Origin: Kerstersia similis
GTDB lineage: Bacteria > Pseudomonadota > Gammaproteobacteria > Burkholderiales > Burkholderiaceae_B
Direction: 5' to 3'
DNA: 64,000 nt
Assembly (NCBI RefSeq): GCF_965139615.1
Contig: NZ_CBCSIQ010000001.1
Location: forward strand, 186,001-250,000
Shown here: positions 51,575 to 59,867 of the stretch, in pieces
Numbering within the stretch: position 1 is the stretch's first letter
Layout: each line of letters begins with the position of its first letter
Notes under the pieces: generated by a model
Databases searched by the model: none
What the model was told of the DNA's origin: nothing
Seen by the model: only the letters and a program-made list of their open reading frames with translations
Translations under genes and position numbers: made by a program

Positions 51575-52411
51575 ATGAAGAACAATATTGCGGGAGTGAC
51601 GTTGCGCCGCCAGGCAGGATGGCGCCATGTACTGACCGGCCTGGCGGTTTGCCTGGGAGCAATGGGCACCAGCGCAGTCGCCCAAACGACATTGATCGTC
51701 GCGGCAGACGCCATTCCCCACGCGGAAATTCTGGAACAGGCCGGGCAGTTGGCGGATGACCTGGCGCTGAAAATCATTGAAATTCCCAATGGTGTGAATC
51801 CCAATGCCTTGTTGGCGGGGGGCGATGTGCAGGCGAATTTTTTCCAGCATGTGCCCTATCTGCGCACGCAGGAAGAAGCGTTGGGGCAGAAATTCGCCGT
51901 CGTGGCGACTGTGCATATCGAGCCCCTGGGCCTGTATTCGCGCCGTCATGCCAATCTGAGGGATCTGCCTGACGGCGCCGTGGTGGCATTGCCCAACAAC
52001 GCCAGCAATCTCAGCCGCGCCTTGTTCCTGTTGCAGGACCAGGGCCTGCTGCGCCTGCGGCCGGGGCTGGAGGATCCGTCCAAGGGCCTGGCCAGCGTGG
52101 CGGACATTGCCGAAAATCCGCGCAAGTTGCGCATTTCCGAAGTCGAGTCGCCTTTGTTGCCACGGGTGCTGCCGGATGTGGATCTGGCCATTATCAATGG
52201 CAACTACGCGCTGGAAGCCGGCCTGAAACCGGCCCGGGATGCCTTGGCGCTGGAGCGTGTCGCGGACAATCCCTATGCCAATGTGCTGGTGACTTCCCCG
52301 GCATTGGCGCAGGACGCGCGGGTGACGCGGCTGGCCGAAGTCCTAGAATCCCCGCAAATGGCGACCTTCATCCGCGATCGTTATGAGGGCTCTGTGATCC
52401 CGGTGCATTGA
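51575..52411 (+). CDS. MetQ/NlpA-family periplasmic binding protein, second copy
   Basis: 278 residues. The signal peptide VLTGLAVCLGAMGTSAVAQ has its likely cleavage after AVA. AGGDVQANFFQHVPYLRTQEEALGQKFAVVATVHIEPLGLYSRRHANLRDLPDGAVVALP is the MetQ block and differs enough from the first copy to suggest another ligand. The start at 51575 has GGGAG nine bases upstream. Its last 44 bases overlap the end of the convergent serine-dehydratase-like gene. Confidence 0.87.
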   Translation: MKNNIAGVTLRRQAGWRHVLTGLAVCLGAMGTSAVAQTTLIVAADAIPHAEILEQAGQLADDLALKIIEIPNGVNPNALLAGGDVQANFFQHVPYLRTQEEALGQKFAVVATVHIEPLGLYSRRHANLRDLPDGAVVALPNNASNLSRALFLLQDQGLLRLRPGLEDPSKGLASVADIAENPRKLRISEVESPLLPRVLPDVDLAIINGNYALEAGLKPARDALALERVADNPYANVLVTSPALAQDARVTRLAEVLESPQMATFIRDRYEGSVIPVH

Positions 52412-53294
52412 GCGGCAGGATCACGCCACCGCAGACTATCAGGACGATATCCTGGTAGTCCTGCAGCACTTGCGCATTATCGTAAGGCAGCGCCAGGGCG
52501 GCGCCGCAGGCGGGTTCGACCAGCATTCTGTGGTCATCCAGGAAACGCTCGCACGCCTGCAGGGCGGCGGCGTCGCTGACGACGGCCGGGCGGGTCGGAT
52601 GCTGCCGGCTCAGTTGAAAGGCTTGTTCGCAGACTTGCCTGGCGCCCAGCGACGTTGCCACGCTGGTGATGGCGTCCAGTGCAATGCGTTCTCCGGCAGC
52701 GATGGCGCGTGCGAAGGAGTCCGCGCCAGCGGTTTCGGCCGCGATGATGGCGACCTTGTCCCAACCGTTGCGGCGCAGGCCTTCCACGACACCACTGTAC
52801 AGGCCACCACCGCCCACGGATAGCACGATGGCATCCGGGGCGGCGCTGCAGGCTGCCAGTTCATCTATCAAGGAAGCGTGCCCTTGCCAGAGCAAGGGAT
52901 CATCGAAAGGGTGAATGAAGGCATCCGTGTCGGTCAGCAATGATTGGGCCAGGGCATTGGCTTCGTGCCAGGCAGCGCCATGCACGATCAATGTCGCACC
53001 CTGCTGGCGGATGCGTTCGCGCGCGGGTTCAGGGGTGGATTGCGGTACCACGACCACGGCAGGAATACCCAGGCGGCGCCCCGCGTAGGCGACGGCGATG
53101 CCGGCATTGCCGCCGGATGAGGCGATGAAGCGTTGCTTGCCTTGCCGGGCGTAGCTTTCGCAGGCCAGCCCGATGCCCCGTATCTTGAAGGAGCCAGGGG
53201 CTTGCAGAATGTCCAGCTTGAGCCGGATACGGCGATGGGAAGCCTGGCTCAGGGGCTCGGAATCCAGGAGCGGGCTGTTGAGGTGCAAAGGCAT
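52368..53294 (-). CDS. PLP-dependent serine/threonine dehydratase-like enzyme
   Basis: 308 residues, fold type II. The PLP lysine lies in APGSFKIRG near residue 37, the substrate loop is ASSGGNAG near 60, and the phosphate cup is SVGGGGLYSGV near 160. The short length and MPLHLNSPLLDSEPLSQ start match the mammalian-type L-serine dehydratase group, which turns serine or threonine into the 2-oxo acid and ammonia. Overlap with metQ2 is convergent. It is divergent from a LysR gene that may regulate it. Confidence 0.88.
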   Translation of the reverse strand: MPLHLNSPLLDSEPLSQASHRRIRLKLDILQAPGSFKIRGIGLACESYARQGKQRFIASSGGNAGIAVAYAGRRLGIPAVVVVPQSTPEPARERIRQQGATLIVHGAAWHEANALAQSLLTDTDAFIHPFDDPLLWQGHASLIDELAACSAAPDAIVLSVGGGGLYSGVVEGLRRNGWDKVAIIAAETAGADSFARAIAAGERIALDAITSVATSLGARQVCEQAFQLSRQHPTRPAVVSDAAALQACERFLDDHRMLVEPACGAALALPYDNAQVLQDYQDIVLIVCGGVILPLNAPGSQSPHNDRG

Positions 53295-53414
53295 GATAAC
53301 TGGTGCAATGAATGAGAGGTGGTATCGGTTAACGGGACGGCATGTGCTGAAAGCCAGTGTATGAAATTGCTGCGTAAGCGATAATTACCTGTCTATTCAA
53401 ATAATATTTGCGCT

Positions 53415-54350
53415 ATGAGCACAAATCAGGATGTGGCGTTGCTGACGGAAATGGCGGTATTCGCCAGGGTGGTGGAATGCGGCAGTTTTTCCGGCGCGGC
53501 CCGGCAGCTGGGCAGTACGCCATCGGCCACCAGCCGGGCGGTGGCCAGGCTGGAAAAAGCGCTGGGGACCCGTCTGCTGCTGCGCACGACCCGCAAGCTG
53601 CGCCTGAGCGAGAGCGGGCGTGAGGTGTACGCGGGGTGTACGGACATGGTTCAGGCGGCGCAGGCCGTGATGGCCAGTGCCGGGTGCTATGACGAGGTGC
53701 CGCGCGGCAGGGTTTGCGTCAGTGTGCCCAAGGCCGTCGGACGCTTCGTCTTGCATCCGCATATGCCGGAATTCTTGCAGCGCTACCCCGAGGTAGATAT
53801 CCAGCTGCGTCTGGATGACCGGCCGCTGGATCTGATCGAAGCCGGCATAGATCTGGCGATCCGCATTACCGATCAGCCGCCGCCGGGGCTGATGGGGCGG
53901 CCGCTGGTGGCGATAGAACACATGCTGTGCGCGACGCCGGCCTATCTTGAACGTTACGGTACTCCCCGGCATCCGCAGGATCTGAAGCAGCATAGCTGCA
54001 TCTATCTGGGCGAAGCGCCGGCCGATGCGCGCTGGAAATTCGTGCGTGCCGGCAAAAGCGTGACGGTGCCGGTGCGTGGGCGCTATGCCGCCAACCATAC
54101 CGGGGTACGACTGGATGCGGCCCTGCATCATCTCGGAATTGCCAGTCTGCCGGATTTCACCGCGCGCCAGTCCCTGCAGGCAGGGCATCTGCTGCAGGTG
54201 CTGCCCGAGTGGTCGTTCCGTACTCACTACAGCGGGCAGGCCTGGATCCTTTATCCCCCAACCCGGCACTTGCCGCCTAAACTGCGGGTATTGATGACAT
54301 TTCTGGCAGAGCGGCTGGGGCAGGCGCCCACGCTGTCCCCCGATACCTGA
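53415..54350 (+). CDS. LysR-family regulator
   Basis: 311 residues. The HTH (MAVFARVVECGSFSGAARQLGSTPSATSRAVARLEKALG) and effector domain (DDRPLDLIEAGIDLAIRI) are of the DsdC/PtxR-like group near the C-terminal LysR subfamily (CrgA type). It is divergent from the serine-dehydratase gene (120 bp apart) and 60 bp upstream of dodA on the same strand. Either may be its target. Confidence 0.88.
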   Translation: MSTNQDVALLTEMAVFARVVECGSFSGAARQLGSTPSATSRAVARLEKALGTRLLLRTTRKLRLSESGREVYAGCTDMVQAAQAVMASAGCYDEVPRGRVCVSVPKAVGRFVLHPHMPEFLQRYPEVDIQLRLDDRPLDLIEAGIDLAIRITDQPPPGLMGRPLVAIEHMLCATPAYLERYGTPRHPQDLKQHSCIYLGEAPADARWKFVRAGKSVTVPVRGRYAANHTGVRLDAALHHLGIASLPDFTARQSLQAGHLLQVLPEWSFRTHYSGQAWILYPPTRHLPPKLRVLMTFLAERLGQAPTLSPDT

Positions 54351-54409
54351 GCGGATGTTGCCGGCACTGGCGCCGGCCGTGCCGCCCCTATTTTTAAGAA
54401 TGGCCTCGC

Positions 54410-55222
54410 ATGACACAAGAACTTCCCACGTTTTTCATTTCCCATGGCGGTGGTCCCTGGCCCTGGATGGCAGGGATGCTGGATGGCCCCTATGCCGGTC
54501 TGGCACAGTCGCTGCGCCGTATGCCGGAGGATGCCGGCGCTAAACCCAAGGCTATTCTGATGGTGTCCGCGCATTGGGAAGCACCGGCATTCACAGTGCA
54601 GGCGCATCCGCGCCCACCCATGATTTACGACTACTACGGTTTTCCCGAGCACACTTACCATGTCACGTATCCGGCGCCTGGCGACCCGATGCTGGCAGCG
54701 CAGGTCGAAACCATGATCCGGGCGGCCGGGTTGCCGGTGGCCAGCGATGGCCTGCGCGGCTATGACCACGGCGTCTATTCTCCGATGGTGGTGGCCTATC
54801 CGGAAGCAGATATGCCCATCGTGCAGCTCTCGCTGATGGCGGGGCTGGAGCCGCGCATTCATGTGGAGCTGGGACGTGTGCTCGCGCCCTTGCGCCGGGA
54901 AGGGGTGTTGATCATTGGCAGCGGCTTGAGCTACCACAACCTGCGCGCCTTCGGCCCGGCAGCACAAGAGAGTTCGACGGCGTTCGATGCCTGGCTGTGC
55001 GCATCCATGGCGTTGCCGGCGGCCGAGCGCACCCAGGCCTTGCTCGATTGGGAAGCGGCGCCTTATGCCCGTCAGGTGCATCCGCGCGAAGAGCATTTGT
55101 TGCCGCTCATGGTGGCCGTCGGGGCGGCAGAGCAGGATCAGGCCGCACTGACCTATCACGAGACCGGGTTCCGTGGCGGCGTGACGGTATCGAGCTTTCG
55201 CTTCGGGGCGCCGGGGCGCTGA
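54410..55222 (+). CDS. Class III extradiol ring-cleavage dioxygenase, DODA type
   Basis: 270 residues of the LigB superfamily. The metal ligands are expected at His in FFISHGGGP near residue 13, His in VSAHWEAP near 54, and His in SYHNLRAFG near 176. YDYYGFPEHTYHVTYPAPGDP is the DODA signature. Bacterial members cleave catechols such as DOPA or hydroxychlorobenzoates; the substrate is not known. It is probably co-transcribed with the LysR gene upstream. Confidence 0.9.
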   Translation: MTQELPTFFISHGGGPWPWMAGMLDGPYAGLAQSLRRMPEDAGAKPKAILMVSAHWEAPAFTVQAHPRPPMIYDYYGFPEHTYHVTYPAPGDPMLAAQVETMIRAAGLPVASDGLRGYDHGVYSPMVVAYPEADMPIVQLSLMAGLEPRIHVELGRVLAPLRREGVLIIGSGLSYHNLRAFGPAAQESSTAFDAWLCASMALPAAERTQALLDWEAAPYARQVHPREEHLLPLMVAVGAAEQDQAALTYHETGFRGGVTVSSFRFGAPGR

Positions 55223-55235
55223 GACTGAAGCGACG

Positions 55236-55268
55236 CCCGCACAGAGGCTGCGGGTAAAATTTCTTCTT
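55236..55268 (+). terminator. Possible terminator after the DODA-type gene
   Basis: CCCGCA and TGCGGG form a 6-bp stem with a 7-base loop, followed by a T-rich stretch. It is weak, but it is placed between the dioxygenase and the next gene. Confidence 0.4.
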
Positions 55269-55337
55269 TTTTGTACGTCATGCCCTGTTCAGCCGGCAGG
55301 GGCGGCGTTTTTCATATTGGCTGGATGGAATGGGACA

Positions 55338-56324
55338 ATGAGTAAGAAAATCCGGATTGGCATCGCAGGCTACGGCAATTTGGGCCGTGGCGTGGAATCG
55401 GCCGTGGCACAGAATGGCGATATGGAACTGGTGGGCGTATTCACCCGGCGTCCGCCTGCCAGCGTGACGCTGCTGGATCCCGCTGTGCCGGTGCATCCGT
55501 GGGACGACATCGGGAATTTCCGTGCAGCGGTGGATGTGATGATTCTCTGTGGCGGCTCGCGCACCGATTTGCCGGAACAAGGCCCGGCGCTGGCGCGTAA
55601 TTTCACCACGGTCGATAGCTTTGACACGCATGCCCGGATCCCTGAGTATTTTGCGGCCGTGGATGAGGCGGCTCAGGCTGGCGGCAACGTGGCATTGATT
55701 TCCGTGGGCTGGGATCCGGGCCTGTTTTCGCTCAACCGGCTGTTCGGTGAGGCCATCCTGCCGGAAGGTGCTACCTATACCTTCTGGGGCAAGGGCCTGA
55801 GTCAAGGACATTCGGATGCGGTGCGCCGCGTGCCCGGCGTCAAGGGCGGCGTGCAGTACACAGTGCCGGTACCGGAAGCGGTTCAGCGCGTGCGCGATGG
55901 CGAGCAGCCGGTGTTGAACACGCGTGAAAAGCACAAGCGTGAATGTTTCGTGGTGCTCGCCGAAGGCGCCGACCCCGAACAGGTTCGCCAGGCCATCATC
56001 AGCATGCCGGATTACTTTGCCGACTACGACACGACCGTTACCTTCATTTCCGACGAGACGCTGCGCCAGGAACACAATGCCATGCCGCATGGCGGTTTTG
56101 TGATCCGCAGCGGCACCACGGGCGCAGGCAGCAAGCAGATCATGGAATATGCGCTGGCGCTGGACAGCAACCCGGAATTCACATCCAGCGTGCTGGTGGC
56201 ATACGCACGGGCAGCCTACAGGCTGAAGCAGGCGGGCGAACGGGGGGCACGCAGCGTACTGGACGTCGCGCCAGGCCTGCTGTCACCGAAATCGGCAGCG
56301 GAATTGCGCAAGGAATTGCTGTAA
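55338..56324 (+). CDS. ddh: meso-diaminopimelate D-dehydrogenase
   Basis: 328 residues (family 320-330), NADP-dependent. It reductively aminates L-2-amino-6-oxopimelate to meso-DAP in one step, bypassing the usual acylated route of lysine synthesis. IGIAGYGNLGRGVE is the nucleotide motif. ISVGWDPGLFSLNRLF, FWGKGLSQGHSDAVRRVPGV and MPHGGFVIRSGTTG match known Ddh blocks closely. The start at 55338 gives the standard N terminus. It is flanked by unrelated genes and transcribed alone. Confidence 0.92.
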   Translation: MSKKIRIGIAGYGNLGRGVESAVAQNGDMELVGVFTRRPPASVTLLDPAVPVHPWDDIGNFRAAVDVMILCGGSRTDLPEQGPALARNFTTVDSFDTHARIPEYFAAVDEAAQAGGNVALISVGWDPGLFSLNRLFGEAILPEGATYTFWGKGLSQGHSDAVRRVPGVKGGVQYTVPVPEAVQRVRDGEQPVLNTREKHKRECFVVLAEGADPEQVRQAIISMPDYFADYDTTVTFISDETLRQEHNAMPHGGFVIRSGTTGAGSKQIMEYALALDSNPEFTSSVLVAYARAAYRLKQAGERGARSVLDVAPGLLSPKSAAELRKELL

Positions 56325-56443
56325 CCGGTGTGTCGCCGCCGGCCTTGACGCTGCTCCATGGGCGGCATGGCCAGCGACGGAGGGCAGGTTTGTGGGACGA
56401 AGCGCCGTGGGCCAACCGCGATGGCACCTGGCTGCGGAATGGG

Positions 56444-57322
56444 TCAGAGTATGACCTCGCCGCTGATGCAGGTATTGCTATGGCCGCCTACCCAGACCTG
56501 GCCGCTGTCGTCCTGCGAGAGATGCACGTGTCCGGCCCGGCCCAGGTTGATTCCCTGGCTGGCAAGATATGGCGCGGCCATATGGCCGCGGCCGATCAGC
56601 CACTGCGCGAGGCTGGCATTGAAACTGCCGGTGATCGGGTCTTCGGTCAAGGTGCTGCCGGTGTTGAACCAGACCCGGACTTCCAGGTCTGCGCTCGTGC
56701 CGCCGGGGGGCGCATGGCGTGCGGCCACGCCCAGCTGTATGTCCAGGGCATGCAGGGCGGGCAGATCCGGCGTCAGGTTCAGGACGGATGCCGGCGTATC
56801 CAGCAGCAAGGCGCGGAAGGTCGGGCCATTGGCCAGGATCGCGCTATCCTTGACCTGCCCGGCGGACAAACCTGCTGCGCGGAGCAGTGCCTCATACTGG
56901 CCGGGGTCGATGTCGCCGCATGCCATGGCAGGGGCAGCGAAGGCCCAGAGGCCGCTGACGGGGTCGCGCCGCAAGGGAACCAGGCCTTGTGCGCATTCCT
57001 GGATGACCAGGCCTTCGGTACGCGGCTTGCCACCGCCCGTCAGCCAGGCATGGCAACTGCCCAGCGTGGGGTGGCCGGCGAAAGGTAGTTCGCCGCCGGG
57101 CGTGAAGATACGAACCCGGTAATCCGCCCCGGCTGCCTGGCCGCTGGGGCTGGGCGGCAACAGAAATGTGGTTTCCGACAAGTTGGTCCAGCTGGCGAAG
57201 CGCTGCATGGCGGCATCACTGATTTCTTCGCTGTCGAGCACCACGGCCAGCGGATTGCCTTGATAGGCTTGCGCCGAAAACACATCTATCTGCATGAAAC
57301 GGCGTGAGCGTGAGCTGGGCAT
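56444..57322 (-). CDS. PhzF-family isomerase/epimerase
   Basis: 292 residues of the PhzF/DapF-like fold. MQIDVFSAQAYQGNPLAVVLDS at the N terminus, NLSETTFLLPP with the conserved catalytic Glu near residue 50, RIFTPGGELPFAGHPTLGSCHAWL, and GSFNASLAQWLIGRG are family marks. PhzF proteins isomerise diverse small molecules; this one is not tied to phenazine genes. The start could be ATG 57322 or 57295. Confidence 0.9.
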   Translation of the reverse strand: MPSSRSRRFMQIDVFSAQAYQGNPLAVVLDSEEISDAAMQRFASWTNLSETTFLLPPSPSGQAAGADYRVRIFTPGGELPFAGHPTLGSCHAWLTGGGKPRTEGLVIQECAQGLVPLRRDPVSGLWAFAAPAMACGDIDPGQYEALLRAAGLSAGQVKDSAILANGPTFRALLLDTPASVLNLTPDLPALHALDIQLGVAARHAPPGGTSADLEVRVWFNTGSTLTEDPITGSFNASLAQWLIGRGHMAAPYLASQGINLGRAGHVHLSQDDSGQVWVGGHSNTCISGEVIL

Positions 57323-57388
57323 GGCGGGCTCTCTGTGCGGGGGCAGGGGGAAGGTTGCGGCGCGTCGGGCAGGCCGCGTCGGGCAGGA

Positions 57389-58069
57389 TCAGTCTTCCAG
57401 CGAGGTTTCTTCCACGCCGTAGTATTTCACACCGATTTTGATACGTTCGCGGCCCTGGTCGCGGCGATGGCGGTTGGTGTCGCGCAGCGAATAGACGCAG
57501 CCGCAATATTCCTGCTGGTAGAACTGTTCGCGCTTGCTGATTTCGATCATGCGCGCCGAGCCGCCGCCCTTGCGCCAGTTGTAGGTCCAGTAAACCAGTT
57601 CGGGGTAGCGCGCGGCGGCGCGTTCGCCGCAGCCGTTGATCTGGTTCATGTCCTTCCAGCGCGAGATGCCCAGCGAGCTGGTGATGGTGTCATAGCCGTG
57701 TTCGTGGGCATAGAGCGCCGTGCGCTCGAAGCGCATGTCGAAGCAGGCGGTGCAGCGGATACCGCGTTCGGGCTCGTTTTCCATGCCTTTGATGCGATCG
57801 AACCAGTTGTCCATGTCGTAGTCGGCATCAATGAACTTGATGCCGTGCTGTTCGGCATAGCGGATATTTTCTTCCTTGCGAATTTCGTATTCGCGTACCG
57901 GGTGGATGTTCGGGTTGTAGAAAAAAATGTCGTATTCGATGCCGGAGACAAGCATGGCTTCCATGACCTCGCCAGAACAGGGCGCGCAGCAGGAATGCAG
58001 CAGCACTTTCTTGCGGCCGGCAGGCAATTGCAGCGGTTTACGGTTGGCGAGTGTGTCTGTAGTCGTCAT
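57389..58069 (-). CDS. queH: Epoxyqueuosine reductase QueH
   Basis: 226 residues. It catalyses the last step of queuosine formation in tRNA. The iron-sulfur and adjacent metal cysteines are visible as HSCCAPCSGEV near residue 25, CTACFDMRF near 105, and YCGCVYSLRDTNRHR near 190. This is the DUF208/QueH type, not QueG. The start at 58069 (MTTTDT) is chosen over the open extension. Confidence 0.95.
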   Translation of the reverse strand: MTTTDTLANRKPLQLPAGRKKVLLHSCCAPCSGEVMEAMLVSGIEYDIFFYNPNIHPVREYEIRKEENIRYAEQHGIKFIDADYDMDNWFDRIKGMENEPERGIRCTACFDMRFERTALYAHEHGYDTITSSLGISRWKDMNQINGCGERAAARYPELVYWTYNWRKGGGSARMIEISKREQFYQQEYCGCVYSLRDTNRHRRDQGRERIKIGVKYYGVEETSLED

Positions 58070-58294
58070 GGCAGGCGAGCCAGGCGTTAGGGCGCTGGCT
58101 TTCAAAACTTATCCGGAACTCGGCATTTTAGGCCGAATCCCTGCGGCTAGCCACGCCGAGCGGGCAGGAGTTTCATTCTGTCTCAGGGTTTCTACGACGA
58201 GGCCGCCTCCTGGCCTCCTGCCGGGGGAAGTCGATGTTAAAAAGTATGTCCGGCCAGGCCTGGAAGAGCGTGAAAATGAAAGAAGGGGAAGGGT

Positions 58295-59098
58295 ATGTCG
58301 GAAAGCGCGGGGTACCACGGATATACCGATGAGTTTGCCGGTGTCTGCGTTGCGATTTCCGGTGCGGCAAGTGGGGTCGGGCTGGTGCTCGCCCGCCGCT
58401 TGCTGGCGGCGGGCGCAAAAGTAGCGGTATTCGACCAGCTGGGCACAAGCCTGCAGGTATTGGAGGCAGATGCCGCCCCGGCGCAGTTGCATCTGGCCAA
58501 TCTGGATGTCAGCGACGCGGCGGCTGTCGAACTGGCGGTTGCCGCCGCAGAGCAGATGCTCGGCCCCATCGAGAAGCTGGTCAGCGCGGCCAGCCTGCTG
58601 CAGCTGGGGCGTATCGTGGAGGTGGCGCCGGCCCATTGGATGCGGGCGTTCGAAGTCAACACCATGGGGGCATTCAACTTCAATCGCGTCGTGGCGCGGG
58701 GCATGATGGCCAGGCGCAGGGGGGCGATCGTCAATATCGGTTCGAGTGCGGCGGCAACGCCGCGAGCGGGCATGGGTGCGTATGCGGCCTCTATGGCGGC
58801 CGTTGCCCAGCTGACACGTTGCCTGGCGCTGGAGCTGGCCAGCTATGGCGTGCGCTGCAATATCGTGTCTCCGGGAGAAACGGAAATGGTGCTGCCGTAT
58901 GCGCCCTTGCGCCAGGAGCTGTCTCGCGAGAACCTGATCGCCGGAGAGCCGGACCAATACCGTCTGGGCATTCCGCTGCGCAAGCTGGCGACAGCCGACG
59001 AGGTGGCGGATGCCGTGCTCTTTTTGCTGTCGGCGCGGGCGAGCCATATTACGCTGCATGATCTGAGGGTCGATGGCGGCGCGACGCTGGATCAGTGA
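58295..59098 (+). CDS. EntA-like short-chain dehydrogenase with substituted catalytic lysine
   Basis: 267 residues with the SDR Rossmann motif ISGAASGVG near residue 21. The C-terminal half is close to EntA (2,3-dihydro-2,3-dihydroxybenzoate dehydrogenase): VRCNIVSPGETEM, then LGIPLRKLATADEVADAVLFLLSARASHITLHDLRVDGGATL. The Ser and Tyr of the active site remain (NIGSSAAATPR, GAYAAS). However, the YxxxK lysine is methionine: TAT-GCG-GCC-TCT-ATG. No other catecholate siderophore genes are nearby. It may be inactive, have a binding role, or use another base. The start has GGGAAGG upstream. Confidence 0.85.
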   Translation: MSESAGYHGYTDEFAGVCVAISGAASGVGLVLARRLLAAGAKVAVFDQLGTSLQVLEADAAPAQLHLANLDVSDAAAVELAVAAAEQMLGPIEKLVSAASLLQLGRIVEVAPAHWMRAFEVNTMGAFNFNRVVARGMMARRRGAIVNIGSSAAATPRAGMGAYAASMAAVAQLTRCLALELASYGVRCNIVSPGETEMVLPYAPLRQELSRENLIAGEPDQYRLGIPLRKLATADEVADAVLFLLSARASHITLHDLRVDGGATLDQ

Positions 59099-59867
59099 TT
59101 GCGGGAACAGGGCAGCCGGGCAGCGCGCGTCGCTGTCGCCTGCGCCGGTTTCCTGACGCAGTCCGGTGCTGGTGGCTGTGTGGCAGCTAGCGCAGCGGGC
59201 GCCGCTCGCTGCCTACCGGCCCTGCAGCCCCCGCCTGCTGCGGGTGCGGCGGCTGTGCATGGCAGGGGTAGAGGGTAGGTGCTAAAGGCACGCGCTGGAG
59301 GTGCGGGAGTAGGTTGGACGAGGGCGGCTGCCGAGAAAATGGCGGCAGTGTTCAAATTTTGCTCAGTCAACCAGCCCCGCTCGTCATTATTGCGTTTGCA
59401 TGACATATGCCAAGCTTTTCCACCGACTTATTCACAGGCCCTGGGGATAAGTTTTCGGGGCCTGATGGCCGCCAGATCTGGCCTGGCGCCGGGTGTTCGC
59501 GTCCTTTGCACTGCATCCGGGCGCGTGAATGGCGCTTGCGCTTCCTGGCGATCCGGGTATATTGCCGGGGCACTGCGCAGCAACGGATGCGGTCATGGGG
59601 AAAGCGGCTTAAACGCATGCCACACAAGGGATGGGTGTGGATTTTTCCTTGGTTCTGCCTTTGGAAAGCCCTGTTTTCTTGAGGTTGGCCCCTGTGTCTT
59701 AAGCCATCTTTATTTTGCCGTATTGCGTTGGCAAATCTTCAACTTAAAAATAGAAACGATTCGCATCATAAGTTGCGGTATTGCTTGCCTTGTGCTAAAA
59801 AAATGATTTCCATACGTATCTTTTGAATACTTTGGAAATTCCTCGGAACACTCTTCGCTGTTGTCCT
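59099..59867. other. Intergenic region before the orphan response regulator
   Basis: About 770 bp with no convincing gene. The left third is G+C-rich with several possible stems. The middle carries the DnaA-box-like cluster at 59416-59450. The right 200 bp are AT-rich and should hold the promoter of the response regulator. No RNA family is recognised. Confidence 0.4.
59416..59450. promoter_or_regulatory. Cluster of DnaA-box-like 9-mers
   Basis: TTATTCACA (59428-59436) is a full match to TTATNCACA. TGGGGATAA (59442-59450) is the inverted form with one departure, and TTTTCCACC (59416-59424) is a weaker copy. The first two make an imperfect 25-bp dyad. No dnaA, dnaN, rpmH or parAB lies nearby, so this is not clearly oriC. 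Confidence 0.45.

Noticed and set aside
59416..59450. Chromosomal or plasmid replication origin
   Set aside because: Only three 9-mers, no AT-rich unwinding element close by, and none of dnaA, dnaN, gidA, rpmH, repA or parAB nearby. Kept as a DnaA-box-like cluster only.
59279..59806. A plus-strand frame of 175 codons in the 59.1-59.9 kb gap
   Set aside because: It crosses the DnaA-box cluster and the AT-rich promoter region, has no ribosome site, and resembles no protein.
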